Below are positions 46,892 through 60,000 of a stretch of DNA of 64,000 nucleotides, piece after piece; the stretch's first letter is position 1, and each line of letters opens with the position of its first letter. The translations under genes were made by a program, and so were the position numbers. The stretch is from Coniferiporia sulphurascens (lineage: Eukaryota > Basidiomycota > Agaricomycetes > Hymenochaetales > Hymenochaetaceae), in NCBI GenBank assembly GCA_002794785.1, contig NBBA01000009.1, positions 744,001-808,000 of the forward strand, read 5' to 3'. Below the pieces are notes generated by a model. The model was not told the DNA's origin. It saw only the letters and a list, made by a program, of their open reading frames with translations, and made no database searches.

Positions 46892-49558
46892 CTACCTCAG
46901 GTCAATGAACATCGTCTTTCTGCGGTGAGCGTGCGCATCCGCGTCGCTGAACCGCTTGGATGTACGAAGCCCAGGCATGCTCAGCTCAGCATCTGTGTCG
47001 TTTTCGCCATCTTCGCCATCTTCGTCGTCTTCAATGGCGGGATTTACCATATTCGCGTGCTTCTCACAGAGCATGCGACCGTCGACCTCCCAGTATTCTT
47101 CAAGACGCTCGTTGCATCGCTGTCGCGTTCCGCCACGACCTGCGCCTGATGCATGAAACAAATATTCGCAAAGAAGATGCTCCGGATGATAGCGCTCCCC
47201 CGTGTGAGCAACTGCACATGCGCCCTCGATGGGCTGCCCACAAGAGGGATCGGCGCAGAGCGAGTCGTTCGCTTCATGGTAGTGGTAACGACAGTACGGT
47301 TGTCCATCGAATACATAAAACTCCTTGTCCGGGAAGGGTTGCTTTAGAAATTTCAACGTCAGACCACCGGTCACACAACGAATGGGTAACAGAAACTCAC
47401 CTGGCACTTGTAACAGTTAAAGCAGTCACGATGGTATTTACCTTTGAGCTGGCCATCCGCAGAAGATACTGCCTGTTTCTCAATGGGTCGATTGCATCGT
47501 CGACACTAAAAAAAATCCTGAGTAAGCCTTTAAGCTGAAAGGAAAAGATAAGTATTTACCTTCGGCAAGTACATCGTCTTCCAGCACCTCTCGCACAGCA
47601 CACCAGCACCCTCTGCGCGTACCCATCGTCCATCATCAATGGTCTTGCTGCAGCGTGTGCACTGCCGGGGCCGGCTGCGTGTCGCGCCAGTGTCCGTCGA
47701 GCTGCTCTTCGTAGATGACATTGCGGGAGTTGTGCGCGAGCGCATTGGTAGCTTCGGTGACTTCATCGGTGGTGAGAGTGGCATTGCAGGCAATGGTGGG
47801 CTGCGCGAGTCTTCAAAGAGTGTGTCAAGGGCGCGGTCCAACCCAATCGCACCCGTCGATCTAGCGGTCGAACGCGAAGCGTACGAATAAGACGAGGCAG
47901 ATGAGGCGCTACGCGTAGGGAGGCCATTGACGGGGAGAGGAGGTGAGCCCGATGACGGGAAGAGTATCCTCTCCGCGGGGGAAATCGTATTAGAAGCAGG
48001 AAGGCTGGTTGGAGGTGATGCCGGAGATGCTACCGACTCGGTATCTTGATCGTACGCGAGCCCGCCGCTGCTATAGTCGGAATCAGAGGGAGAAGGCGGT
48101 GCGTCATCTTGTGGTGCTGCCTGCATTGTGTCAATTTGCAACTCTTTACTATTGAACCGGGCAGAAAACCGAGATCCTCGCGGGGTTACGGAGCGCGCGG
48201 AGTCTGGTCCCACAGTATCTGGACTTTTGGGTAGAATTTCCTGAGGTAGAGTGGTGAAGGGGACACCTATACCTATGCCTATGGGAGAAGGCGTTCGAGA
48301 AGAAGCTATACCGGGTTGGGGGAAAGCATTAGGCGAATTGGGGGACGGGGAGTGAGGAGAGTGGGACGAAAGAGGGGTATTTGGAGAGAGCGACGTTGAT
48401 GCTGAGGAAAAGGAGGGGGAAAAGGTCAAAAACAGAAGAAATAAATAAATTGAACGACCTACCTTGATGAAGTGCTACATCAGCATTTATATTTAGCTGT
48501 CGTGGAGCGTTCGTCCTTCTTCCATCCATCCCAGAAGGCATCACATGCATCCTGTCTTGTGGATGATTCTTGTTCAGGCCTGCCGCTAGCATCGCTGCTT
48601 GCGCCGCAGCCTGGAACCCGCGTCTTCCGACGCCGGCCATGTTCACTACATCCGGGGCTTGACCGCCCCCCTGCCTTTCTGACGATGAGGGTGGCGGACG
48701 CGGGGCAGATGGTCCTAGGGGGCTCATGACGCGGTTACCATCCATGGACGGACGGGTCGAACCCGGCCGATCCGTTGATAAACGTGGCGGTGCATCCATT
48801 GAAGGGCGAGAAGGTATGGGACCTGGCGGCGAGCGCGACATCGGTCCCAAGTTTACACTCGTTCTAGGGGCAGTCGTAGGTACATTGGGTCGTTCAGGAG
48901 CTGATGGCACGCGCATACGCGACGGACCCTCATCCATGGCTGAACTCACACTCGGTCTGCGCGTGCCGTCAGTTGCGTGACGCGAAAGCCTGTTAGCTTG
49001 TAGGGAGGAAGCTGCCGACCGTGGCAACGTATCAAAACGAGACGCGGCCGAGCGTGGCGTCTGAGGTGGCATTTGCGGTGTAGCCGCACGCGACGGCGCA
49101 TCAAACCGTGCCGGCGGGCCTGGTGTACGGGGCACCGGAGGAGGCGGCATCTGTGGCGGCGGTTGTTGGGGAGTCTGCGCGCGTATCATGGAGGTAATTG
49201 GCGGGCGGGCGCCTGGGGCGGACTGAATCGGTGAGGGGGCGGCGACGGGCAGTACCGAGGGAAGAGGCGGGGCAGGCTGTGGTGTCCTCGAGCGTGCTGC
49301 CAGGGGAGTCTGTGCCCTCGGCGAAGGGCTTGGAGTCCGTTGTGTGTTCAGAGGGTTAGGAATGGAGATGGACTGAGACGCCTGGCGAATTTTCGCCAAA
49401 ATCGCGGAGGGTCTCGGCGTTGAGGGCGGCGGTGGGGGGCAGACATGGTCACCGAGGTCCGAAAGGGCGACGGGGAGTCCACAACTCGAACACTTGACAG
49501 TAGGAAGAATCTGTGAGATACGTTCGCCCGGTTTCTGGGGGAGTTGAAGGGCGGCCAT
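46892..49558 (-). CDS. Paxillin-like protein with three LIM domains
   Basis: Exons 49558-48463, 48401-47560, 47505-47401 and 47341-46892 give 830 residues. The N-terminus has a Cys pair and His-x-Cys (VKCSSCGLPVALSDLGDHVC) like a small zinc knuckle. About 600 residues of Pro/Ser/Arg-rich, probably disordered sequence follow. The C-terminal LIM array has LIM1 from CTRCSKTIDDGRWVRAEG, LIM2 from CRRCNRPIEKQAVSSADG with KYHRDCFNCYKCQ, and LIM3 from CADPSCGQPIEGACAV with RYHPEHLLC and an inserted loop before RCNERLEEYW. A short acidic/basic tail ends it. Layout and zinc-ligand spacing fit the fungal Pxl1/paxillin-like group, which acts at the division ring and polarised growth sites. The start is the first ATG, and an in-frame TTG upstream was ignored. 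Confidence 0.83.
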
Positions 49559-50313
49559 AGGGGCGTCCAAAGACGGACTGGGCTATAGTACACGGCCTGC
49601 GTGGAGGTGGGTGTGAATGAGCAGAGTCGCTGGCGGGCGTCGAGGAGGACGAGAAGGACGAAGAGGAGATGGGGGTTTGAAGAAAGGAGCGTGAGGGGGG
49701 GTGGAATTAAGCGAGACGGAAAGTAGAATAAGAAAAGTAAAGAAGGAAGAGAGGATGCGGGGGAGAGAAAAGAGAGTTGGACTGATAAGGGAAGCGACCT
49801 CGGTATTACCGCCGTCCACGTTCGGCCTCTTCGCCTCTATTTGCGCTCTCTCTACGACCGACGCTCTGCTCTTACTTGCACTATACCCTTTGCTCTTGCT
49901 CTCCTTACTTTGTCCCACTCTGTTCTTTCTTTTTCTCTTGCGTAGAGTCGGAGGTGGAATGTGATCTCCGGACTTTTGCTAAGCGAGACGACAGATTTCA
50001 GAACATTCTGCAACTATAGACTAGGCTGTTCCGGGTATCAGCGGCATTCCAGGTCATGATCAAGTGTCTTGTCGTCGTTGTCGACCATCAGAGGACGTTT
50101 AGCTGGTCCTTCTCTCTCCCAGCCGAGGACTGCCAGGCCTCAGTCCAACCGACGTCAGTCCTACTTTTCAATTTCAAATTGTTCAACACAGATCGACGCT
50201 TATCACGCAAATCCGGGATTTGCCGGGCCAATACCTGTACGCGTCGCGTCGCGTTCAATTCTCTCTCCCGCTTTGATAAGTGAAAGTCAAAAAGAAAAGG
50301 AAAACACCTAGCA
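49559..50313. promoter_or_regulatory. Divergent promoter region between the LIM gene and the copper radical oxidase
   Basis: 755 bases. Both flanks have strand-asymmetric pyrimidine-rich leaders: CT-rich on the minus strand for the LIM gene (about 49610-49800). Another CT-rich block near 49900-49945 is on the plus strand. No TATA box is obvious. No gene inside. Confidence 0.45.
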
Positions 50314-52673
50314 ATGCGGGCGCTGCGCGCTGTTCTTCACTTTACATCTGTTCTTGCCCTCCTTTATCCACATGTGTGTTTTGCGTCCGACTCGGCTTGG
50401 AACGGTCATGTCGCACCGGGTTCCACCACACCAGCCGAGTTCACACCCTTTTACGTTCCCAGAGGAACAAAAGCATACGACTTAGCCTCACCTTCGGTCC
50501 GGCTCTCTGGCTCCTGGTACACGCTAGCCCCTGTAGGCAGCTTCAATGGCTCGATCGAGAGAACTACCGAGAGGGGGGCGTATGCCACCTTCACCTTCAC
50601 GGGCACTGGTGTGGAACTCTACGGTGGCAAGGGCAAACATTACTCCAAGGTCGATGTTTATATTGACCAGCACTTCATTCGCACTGTCGATAACTGGGAT
50701 AGCCAAGACCGACAGCAACAGCTTCTCTTCTTCTCCTACGGTCTGTCGCCCTCTTCTCACGACATCAAAGTTGTCAACAAGGGATCAAAGTCGGGTTCGC
50801 TCGTTACTATTGACGCGTTCGTTGTCGTCCAGCTATCTCCCAAAACAGGCAAGGAACATAATCAGATCTCAGGCTCCCACGTGCTACTCGCTCAGACACC
50901 CTCGGACGGTCAGTGGTCGCTCCTCCAGAAGGGATCGACTGGAGTGGCTGCCATGCAACTTGCTATAATATCTCCATCTCATGCCATTATCATCGACAAG
51001 GTCGAACACAACCCCCTTACTATTGACGGTCACCCGGCATGGGGCGCATTGTACAACCTTAATACACACTCTGTCAAAGCTCTTAACATGAAGTCAAACT
51101 CCTTCTGCGCTGGCGGGGCATTTCTCTCCAACGGCACGCTCGTCAATGTCGGTGGAAACCCCGTCGTTACGGACAAAACAGCGGCAGCAGACTTTGGTGA
51201 TGTCGATGGCCTCCAGGCTGTTCGCCTTTTTCACCCCTGTGTATCTGAGTCTGTGACTGATTGCGATATCTACGAGAATCACGCAAGAATTCGGATGGCT
51301 TCTCCACGCTGGTACAACACAGTTATTCGTATTTCTGACGGTAGTGCTATGATTATCGGTGGCTCCAAAAAAGGTGGCTGGATGAATAATGCTACCACGA
51401 ACAATCCGACTGTCGAATACTATCCCCCGAAAGGCATTCACGGGTCAAACGGACTGCCGATTAAACTTCCCTTTCTTGTAGACACTCTGAACTCGAACTT
51501 GTTTCCGCTTGCTTTTTCACTACCTGACGGCAAAGTATTCATAGCGGCAAACAGAGACGCAATGATCTATGACTGGGAAGCTAACTCAGAACGCCGGCTG
51601 CCAGCAATTCCCAATGGCGTTCGCGTCACCTATCCGATGACAGGAACCGGTCTCCTGCTGCCCCTCTCCCCGGAAAACAATTATACGCCTGAGGTCCTCA
51701 TCTGTGGTGGCTCTACTCTTGATGACACTAAACCTGGTTATCGGCTCAACTCTCAAGATCCCGCTTCTTCACAGTGTTCGCGTATGATCCTTACTGATAC
51801 TGGGACCCTGGACTGGCAGGTAGAGCAAATGCCGCAAGCTCGCATCATGCCCGACGCCGTTCAGCTACCAAACGGCCAGATCCTCCTCTTGAACGGTGGT
51901 GCTACAGGTATCTCGGGCCATGCCAATGTCATCGACCAGGTTGGTCAGTCTAACGCAGATAATCCTGTCATGACACCTGTTCTTTACGACCCGTCCGCAC
52001 CAGCGGGCTCTCGCTTCAGTAGTGCTGGCATGCCAGCAAGCCAGATACCCCGCCTTTATCATTCCGTCGCCACGCTAGTACCCAGTGGTGACATTATGAT
52101 CGCGGGCTCTAATCCGAACCTCGACAGGAGCGAAGTGCGTTACGGCACTGAGTATCGCGTGGAGTGGCTGAGTCCACCATACATGTCGAAGGAACGCCCA
52201 ACAATTACAAATACGCCACAGAAGATTGCCTTCGGGGAGACGGCAATCCTCGAAATTCACCTGCCGTCAACGGCGAGCGCTCAGTCTGATATCAAGGTCG
52301 CGTGCATGGATCTTGGGTATGTTACTCATGCCGTACACGCAAGTGCACGGCTCGTGTATCTTGTGAACTCGCTTGATACTGCTAACGTAGGACAGTTGAG
52401 CGTAACGGGTCCACCTAATGGAAGTGTGTACCCACCCGGACCAGCGTGGATCTTTGTTGTTGTGGATGGTATTCCAAGCATCGGGTCCATGGTAATGATC
52501 GGGGATGGCAGCGGTCCAGCAGTGGACGAAGCGGCATTGAATAAGTGAGTACTTTTTAGCTCTCCTCGTTTTCGCGTGCATGTCTTAATTAATATGGACG
52601 ATGTAGCGTTCTCCAGGATACGCAGGTTGACCAGAATGAAAAGAACAAAGGAATTGAAGATGACAGCGAATGA
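50314..52673 (+). CDS. Copper radical oxidase (glyoxal oxidase-like) with an extra N-terminal domain
   Basis: Exon 50314-52544 plus a short last exon 52607-52673 give 765 residues. If the GTGAGT at 52545 is not spliced, the protein stops at 52546-52548 after 744. A signal peptide (LHFTSVLALLYPHVCFA) precedes an extra beta-rich domain of about 120 residues (GAYATFTFTGTGVELYGG, HYSKVDVYIDQHFIRTVDN). The galactose/glyoxal oxidase propeller follows. Radical-site residues are visible: Cys in SNSFCAGGAF (about 263), Tyr in SPRWYNTVI (about 333), Tyr-His in IPRLYHSVATL (about 581-582) and His in YVTHAVHAS (about 673). Family members oxidise aldehydes or alcohols to give extracellular hydrogen peroxide for peroxidases in wood decay. 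The gene is nearly intronless while neighbours are intron-rich. The extra domain is not part of the catalytic fold. Confidence 0.88.
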
Positions 52674-52931
52674 TAACTCTCTCTCCTATGATCCTTTCGG
52701 AACATTACACTACTGGACTTCTCCTATTTCGACCTGGTACTTTGAACTCGTTTGCGGTTTCTAGTCTAATGCATTTTCCTATACCACTCACACTTTTTAT
52801 GATTACAAACAATGACAAGCTGCCCAGAACTCCAAACACCTAGTATTAAAGCATGTGATCGTAATGGCAACAAATCCAAAATACACGTAGAGAATAATCG
52901 TGAGCGCAGATAAACGTGATCGAACCGATTG

Positions 52932-54043
52932 TTAGAGCGCTCGCTGCCGCATGCGACTTGCTACAGTACGGAGGCCGGCATAAACCTTGCCTGGGGGGGA
53001 GCCGAGGATAAGAGAAACGATTGCGTCTCGAGCAACTTTTATGTTCTGGAAGGAGCCTAGTATGTGGATTTTTCTATTAAAGAGAAGAGATAGGTGAGGC
53101 CCAGTGTCTCTATTAAATGCGACAATGAAGGTAAAGAGACTAACGTATCGGCAAGGATGATGCGCGTGCGACTGGCGTTTTCAATTGTGAACTTCGTCTT
53201 GCCATCCTGGCCAGCTATCCGGCCAATCGCGCGGGAAAGGTGGTCACCGTGCAGTGTCTTGACGTCTTTGATCTCAAACGAGTCGAGGTAGAGGTCGTCC
53301 ATGCGCAGAAGAGCAATTGCATCCTAGCGTGGAGAATGGGGTGATTAAGAGAGCTAACGCACACGTGTACGTAGGTCGGGAACTCACATTAACGTCAAAG
53401 CCCAGGGCAAACGCTTTTACGAAGTCTGCACCTTTTTGTAGTGCACCGACTTCCTTAGTATGTCTTGATGTCTGTCATAATATGCGGAAGGACGAATAGC
53501 CAAAGAAAGACGTCAAACAAAAGTGAAGGACATTAGATCATTGCAACGATCTTGAGACGTGTGCACGATACGTACCCGCACTTCCACACACCTTCGTTGT
53601 ATGTTCATGCGCACCTGCAGACCGAGCAGCTCTGTAAGAGGTCCGAAAATGTTTACCCACTCCTTCTTCAACGGGGTCATACGATGTGGCGGAATCGGGA
53701 TGCGTCGCGTTTCTGATTTCTTTGTCGATGCAGCTTGCTGCGCGGCCGCGGAGAGCGGGGGGAAGGACGGAGCGCCCGAGCCCGACACCGTCGCTGCTGA
53801 GACGTCCGTATCGTCAATCATAAGAGCATCGTCATCGTCACCGCCGCCCACGCCTCTGTCTGTTACTGATTTATCCAATTGTACAGAGGATGTTGAAGGC
53901 CCGCCCTTCACCTCAATGGCCTCGCCGTCCTCGACCTCGACTACATCTGCCGGATTGGCGACTCTTGGTGCCTTTTTAGATTCTTTGCGTCTGTTCTTTT
54001 TCTTTGTCACCGTGGTGGATGCGGGGATATTTGCGACGACCAT
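52932..54043 (-). CDS. PNO1: Pre-rRNA-processing KH-domain protein PNO1 (Dim2/Rrp20)
   Basis: Exons 54043-53576, 53471-53388, 53323-53145 and 53073-52932 give 290 residues. The N-terminal 120 residues are variable with Lys-rich and acidic patches. The conserved core begins [18 protein letters not shown] and runs through [115 protein letters not shown] and SRMRQRAL. This is the near-invariant PNO1 sequence. It binds 20S pre-rRNA with Nob1 and recruits Dim1 for 40S maturation in nucleolus and cytoplasm. The first intron is 104 nt. The gene is divergent from the URI-like gene with about 200 bases between the starts. Confidence 0.95.
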
Positions 54044-54247
54044 AGCGGACTATATGCGCGTAGGATTCGGCGGGTGATCTCGCGGACGACTGGCGCGGTG
54101 TGGAAAATGTGAAAAATGGGCGAAAGCACTAAAGCGTAAAGCATACAAATTCACATTCGGCAATACCCGAGCATAACCGCATCTCTGCTCAGCCTATTAA
54201 CTTCCCGTCCTGCTTCAACTAACTTGGACTCCAACTTCAGAGTTCAA

Positions 54248-56546
54248 ATGGCTCCAGGTGCAGGCGGCGGCGCAGTTCGAGATTTGAACGAGAGCAGGAA
54301 ACAGGGTCCGTACTCCCTTGAATCTTGGCCGAGGCTGCTGTACTCACTGATGCATCGGTTGTCCAGCACTGGCAGCACTCATTTCTTCCCTTGCACCCAA
54401 AGGCTCGACAGACCAAACGGGATCGGGCGAGGACCATGTCAGCGCACTTTCAGAAAAGCTCTACCAACTTCTCGGTGACTCTGATGGCTCCACAGAGCAA
54501 AGTAATGAAGGTGGTGAAGTACATTAACTATTTAATATTTATTCTGGGTATGATGCATGCTCACGCAACACGCATTAGCTGTTGAATGAAGAGGGTCTAC
54601 CAATAGTCGAAATATCCGAGCCCATCGACGATACAACGGAATCAACTCTTTCTCCGGAGCCTCCTGTCCCAGCGCATGGCCCCAAGCCTCTCTCCGTTCT
54701 ATCTGAGCAGGAGAGGCTACAGCTACGTGCCAGACGCGATCGCATTCTTGACATGCTAGAGGAAGAAGAGGAGCGGCAGGCAGAGGGAACTCTTGGACGG
54801 AAATGGAAGATAGAGGAGCTTGGCAAACAGAAAGAGGAGACGAAGGCCGAGATGGACAGGAAGCTTGCCGCACGAGAGATGCAGAAGAAGCTCGGAAAAG
54901 CGCTTTTGAAGAACATAGCCGAACAACGCGAGCGCGAAGACAAAAAAAAGCTCGAGACCGTGGAGGGTGTTACAAATTCTACTCAAAGCAGGGTTTCGAA
55001 AGCCTCCAAACCTAGGAAAAGTGTCAGTTTCGCGGACGTGCCGAAGGTCGATAAAGAAAAGCCGAAACCTCCTGTCGCATGGGGCGACGTTTCACTGGCC
55101 GCACTGAGAACTGGCGCGCCGAAGGCGAGGTTAAAGGCGGACGTACTGAGCGGACAGCCTATGAAGCTGGAGGTTGTTGAACGCGTTCCTGGGGAGTGTC
55201 GAGAACTGCAGCAAGAACCGGACTCTGACGATGAATCGGATCCTGGGGAAAACCAGAATCTCGAAGCCGAGGATGATGGAGAGTACCCTCTTCGACTCGT
55301 TGACAATTCAAATAGCAGCGATGAGTCTGCAGAATCTGATGAAGACTCTGAAGACGACGATATTGACTTCTCTCAGGCGAAGTTGCAACGAGATGTAGCT
55401 CTGGAATATATTCGTTTACGTCAGAAAATCGGTGCCGAGGCTCAGCAAGCGTTGACATCTCATTCGCACGAAAGAGAAGACACATGGGATCAACCGGTAG
55501 GCAATTCTATGTGTTTTCCGTTTCCTTCGGATTAATTCACATCGCCATGCCTTCCAGAGAGTGCCACTGGAGGCCACATTATCATCAAAACCTGCGAAAC
55601 CGGAAATATCCCGCTTTAAAGCTGCGCGCCAGGCGGATCTGGCTCATTCGAATGGACCTTCGGTCTCTTTAGGCGCATCTGTCGTCCCTCAGGGTAGATC
55701 ACATACCCTACACAAAGCTGTGCGTACGGGAAAGCTGAGCGATGGACGACTCGTCGGCGGAGAGGAGAGCGAAAGCGCATCGGAGGACGAGGAAAGCGAA
55801 ATTAAAAGGCGTATGTTGGACATGCTGAAATCCGGAATTGTTTCCGAGGAGCCCGTAACCCTTGCTGGCTTGCCCGCGCCACCTCAAGGCGATGGACATG
55901 AGAAACCTAGGAATGAACTCTCGGCATCTTTATCTTCTGCCAACGGTCGAACACTGCCAGTAGCCGTCATACCTCCTCCTAGAACATCGAGATTTCTCAA
56001 GGAGCGGGTCGTACCGGGCTCTGCAAGCACTAAACCAACACCATCTGAACCGCTATCATTCAGTCCATTGGGGAGTACCGTGACCGAACGATTACCCCCG
56101 GCAAAATCGGTGCCGAATTCACTTGCAGACGCAAGTCCTCCAGAAGCAAATCGAGCGCAAGAGCACATAAAGAATTTGTCCAGGGAGTCACCAGCTGTTG
56201 TCACCGCACGACCTGTTCCTCCAGCGGTACGTGGGCTCTTCCGACTGATCTGTCGTAAATGCGTGCTAATACATTCTAATATTATTAATGATTCATACAC
56301 TTCGCCTTCAAGCAGCATCGCGCTCTCGTCGCTCCGGAAATAGGGCCAGGCTTGGCTGGTCTTTCCACAATGGTCATCGATTCACCATCTTTCCCACCAC
56401 CCGATTTAGGCAGGGGCGCGTCATCCCAGTTGTCTCCACTGGTGGCCGAGGTCCGAGAATCAGTCCGAGTACAAACAAGCGCGTCCGTAAGCCCTGCCCG
56501 GCAGCTAGATCGGAAAGTCTCACGTTTCAAGGCAGAGAGAATGTAA
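54248..56546 (+). CDS. URI/Bud27-like unconventional prefoldin protein
   Basis: Exons 54248-54305, 54367-54518, 54579-55496, 55558-56226 and 56313-56546 give about 676 residues. The last acceptor could be three bases later. After a short helical N-terminus comes LSEKLYQLLGDSDG and LLNEEGLPIVEISEPI, then a long Glu/Lys-rich coil (LRARRDRILDMLEEEEERQ). Next is the SVSFADVP motif and an acidic region with DSDDESD and DEDSEDDDID runs. The repeated ISRFKAARQ and KVSRFKAERM elements are the C-terminal DUF3835 signature of Bud27/URI proteins. These act with Rpb5 in assembling RNA polymerases and in translation control. The canonical prefoldin coil is not well recognised at the N-terminus, so the assignment rests mainly on the FADVP and SRFKA motifs. 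The first three exon joins were chosen by phase. Confidence 0.6.
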
Positions 56547-57005
56547 CCGTGCTACGAGGGCGAAACATTGGTCTGTGGTGTATGGCCTTGTTCTTGTGAA
56601 CTTCATTGCCTCTTCCGCGATTGATCTCTAGACATCGGCACGCGAATAAAGGCTTCCGGAGGGGTGCGCTTTGTATTGTATTTCTAGGGACGTTCGGCCG
56701 TCGTGATACTGTAAACATATGTAGCATCTATAGGCCTCCTAAATTTCGCAGTTTATTACATTGTATTCGATACAACATACATCCGCAGGACATCAATGTC
56801 ATTTGTGTAACAAACATGTCATTGCAAGCAAGGTCAAAGTAACCAAACCAGGGAGAAACGAATAGCCAGGACGAAGTACACATTTATTACTACGTTGTAT
56901 GCAAAACATAAAGAAGACGGGCCGGAAAATGGGACCGGCAAAACGAAAAAAGGAGTCCTTGACCGAAAAGAAAAGAAAGACAGAAAACGAGACCGTGACC
57001 AGGGC
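56547..57005. other. Convergent intergenic region
   Basis: About 460 bases between the URI-like gene and the transcription factor gene, which meet tail-to-tail. It contains both 3' UTRs. Nothing else is supported. Confidence 0.45.
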
Positions 57006-60000
57006 TCAGCTTCGGTACTGCTGCTGCTGGCTCGCGTTGATCGCTGGATTATGCTCCGATTGGCGTTGCTGTTGTTGGGCATGGGCATGAGCCTGCGCAA
57101 ATGCGGCGAGAGCATTTGGGTCTGCTGGTGCCGAGAAACGTGAAAAAAAGTGGTCCCACTGGGCTGAATTAGCCAAGTCCAGTCAGCCGGGAAAATCATG
57201 CTATAGTAACCATTCAAATGGAAAAGAGCGCTTACGCCAGTCGAACATCCCTCCAGGAATGCCCTCCAAGAATCCGCTGTCAACTACGCGCATTTGCTCG
57301 AGCACGTTTGGCTGCGGGTCCGCTTCAAGAACATTCATGACTCTGACGTCCGATGAGCCCGACGTATTGAGTGCCGGATTTACGTTGGCAAAATTGCTCC
57401 CGTTCCCTGTGCCTTCTAATGGGACGTAGTTAACCATGGACGAAGGCATGCCTAAAGAAGGACCGCCAGTAGCGGCGTCGCCCGTCCCTGCCCCTGCCCC
57501 TGATCCCGCCCCTGACGCCACAATAACCGTCGGCAGCGGGCGGTGTAGCGCCGTTTGTCGTACGGCAGCGAGTTGTACCGCAATAGAGGCGCCAGGACAA
57601 GCGGCATCGTGTGAACGCGGAGCAGATTCAGAGACGGAATGAGAGGGGGAGAAAGCGGAATCATTGGCGGGATGAACGAAGGATACCTCAGCCGCCAACT
57701 CCTCACCTTCTGATTCCTCATCAGAAACGCCTTGACTAATTATGACCGTTCCCTCGGGCAACTCCTTAAAATCTTTTTCCTTTGCCTTCCCATGTGCGAT
57801 GAAAACGCCGCCGCCAGGACGGGACGGGTCGTTTTTGTACTTTAAATCTTTAAAGGATCCTTGCGGTCTGGTGACCACGCCATTAGTCGGGTTCAGGCCA
57901 GGCGGATGATCAAGCGAAGGCGGGCCCAAGGTCGTCTCGTATAAAAGAGTTATTATTTCGGCAGTCTGCACGAATTGGAGAGATAAATTAGCATATGCAG
58001 CATATCCTCCAGCCTCGTGTTCGGTACTAGCCTTTCGTCGCGAAGACATTTGGTCAGGTTGCAAGCATCCTTCCCAACGTCTTACACAGTCGCGCAGCTT
58101 GCGCAATTTTGCTTGCGCGTTTGAATCCTTTCGGCGTGCCCAAGTGTGATACTACACGCATCGCAAGAACGTAAATTTGGTAAATTGAGAAATAGCCTCG
58201 AAGGTTAGCTCATGATCGGACAAAAAATAAATCTAGGAGACACAGTAGCCATTAAACATACCTGAACTAGAGCACACGACGTCGCCGCATATGCGACCAG
58301 CATCCATACATCATAGAGAGTTTCGTGCGCGTCAAGCCAATCTATAGCGTCACCCGTCATCTGTGTGAGCTCCGTCCATTGGTCTATCGTGAGGTTAAAC
58401 TTGAGGTGCGCGGGACATGTATAAGAGATGCGCATGAAAACGCGCCAGAAGATCATCGTAACAGATGCGTAAAGTAGGTGAAGAAGACCTGCAAAAAACG
58501 TGTTTAAATGGCAGTATAAGGACGGAAAGTTCCAAATAGCGTACCACCACTTCGAGGTGTGTCAGGTCCTCGAAACTTGAGATCTTCCGGAAGCCGCTGC
58601 TGCCAGGCTTTCATATCACCCAGAAGCGCATGCAATTTCTCGTCGGATGCATATGTCAAACCAGACGGGCTGAAAATTCCGTAAGCAGTAATTCCCATCT
58701 GCAATAGACATTAATCATACCCATAAATTGTTTTTAACACCCGCCCAAGAATAAGACTAAGCCGCAGCAACTCATCCGTGTAATGACCATTTGGATCACC
58801 AGATGATGGCAAGCGAGCATCACAGTCCTCCACATCTATCATGTATGGATGCCCATATGAAAGACTCGTCCTAACCAAAAAAAAAAAAGAATGAGGATCC
58901 CAAAGACCGAAGAAAGCGCTGTTAAACGATCACCATCGGTCAGTTATGACGCAGGCGCCCCAAACACGACGGCGCATCTCGATGTTCTTCCTGACGGCTT
59001 CCGCGCGGTGTAAACCTAAATCCTGCGCCTGAAAACGGGGGCAGCCAGTGAGTTCATTTGACAATACCTTAGGGAAAAACGGAATGATGATATACCATAC
59101 GAATGGCCGTTCCAAGACGTATCCAAAGGGAAGAGAGAGCATTAGGCACAAACTGCGAGTGGCAGTCTGCACACTGGCACAATATAAGCAACGACTGCAC
59201 ATTAACAATACTTGCGGTACACAAAACGTCCTCGCTCTTGATAACGTCATTTACCGCCACGCGGAGTGAATCAAAGACAGCCTGAGGTACGTCGCGTTTA
59301 CTTGCTGCCACGAGACAAATCGAATAAAGAAGGATAGGCGGTGGCGAGGGATCGGAGAGCGCCAGAAATTCCGCCTGAGTCACAATGGGAACGAGCGGTG
59401 CAACATCCGTGAAGTAGGAGTTGATGAGCTTCTCTATGACATCGCGCTCAACGTGTAAGTCAACAGGTTTTGGCAATACCGAGGGCGAATCATCCGTTGA
59501 AGGTTCAAGCACCTGGATAAGGCCATCACCCGTCTTGCTCACTTCCCACGTGTGATTGTAGCGTTGATCATACGAGTGGTACGCACGCGGCGGGAGAGTA
59601 GCAGTTGAGTGGAGGAGATGTGTCATGGAGGTCGGGCCTGCAGGCATGAACAGCGTGAGCTTCAACCAGCAAAGAAAGTTAAACAAAGGTCCGAATGCTT
59701 TCGAAAAGCCCTTTCCTACAATGCTGCTCTGCTCTCCCCCGTTCCTCTTACACCAACATTGCATGACCGCTGAACAATCTTAATTTAAATAAAAAAAGAG
59801 TCCTCACCGTCAACCCGAACATTGCGAGTGCTGTCGGGCAAGGGGGATTGCTGGGGACCTTCCGCATCAGCAGTTTTCTCCTTCTCAACGTTGACTTGTG
59901 CAGCGGCAGCGGCTTGTGCCTCTTCTTCAAGACGCTTCTTCTTAAATCGCGTTTCGGTAATAGGTAGGAAAAAGGTACAGTCGAACCCGTATTGCTTGCA

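Noticed and set aside
57201..57236. Unspliced end of the transcription factor at TAG after MFDWRKRSFPF
   Set aside because: The GTAAGC donor at 57235 and the acceptor before 57163 give a longer, typical QW/Gln-rich C-terminus in frame, so the read-through is probably intron.
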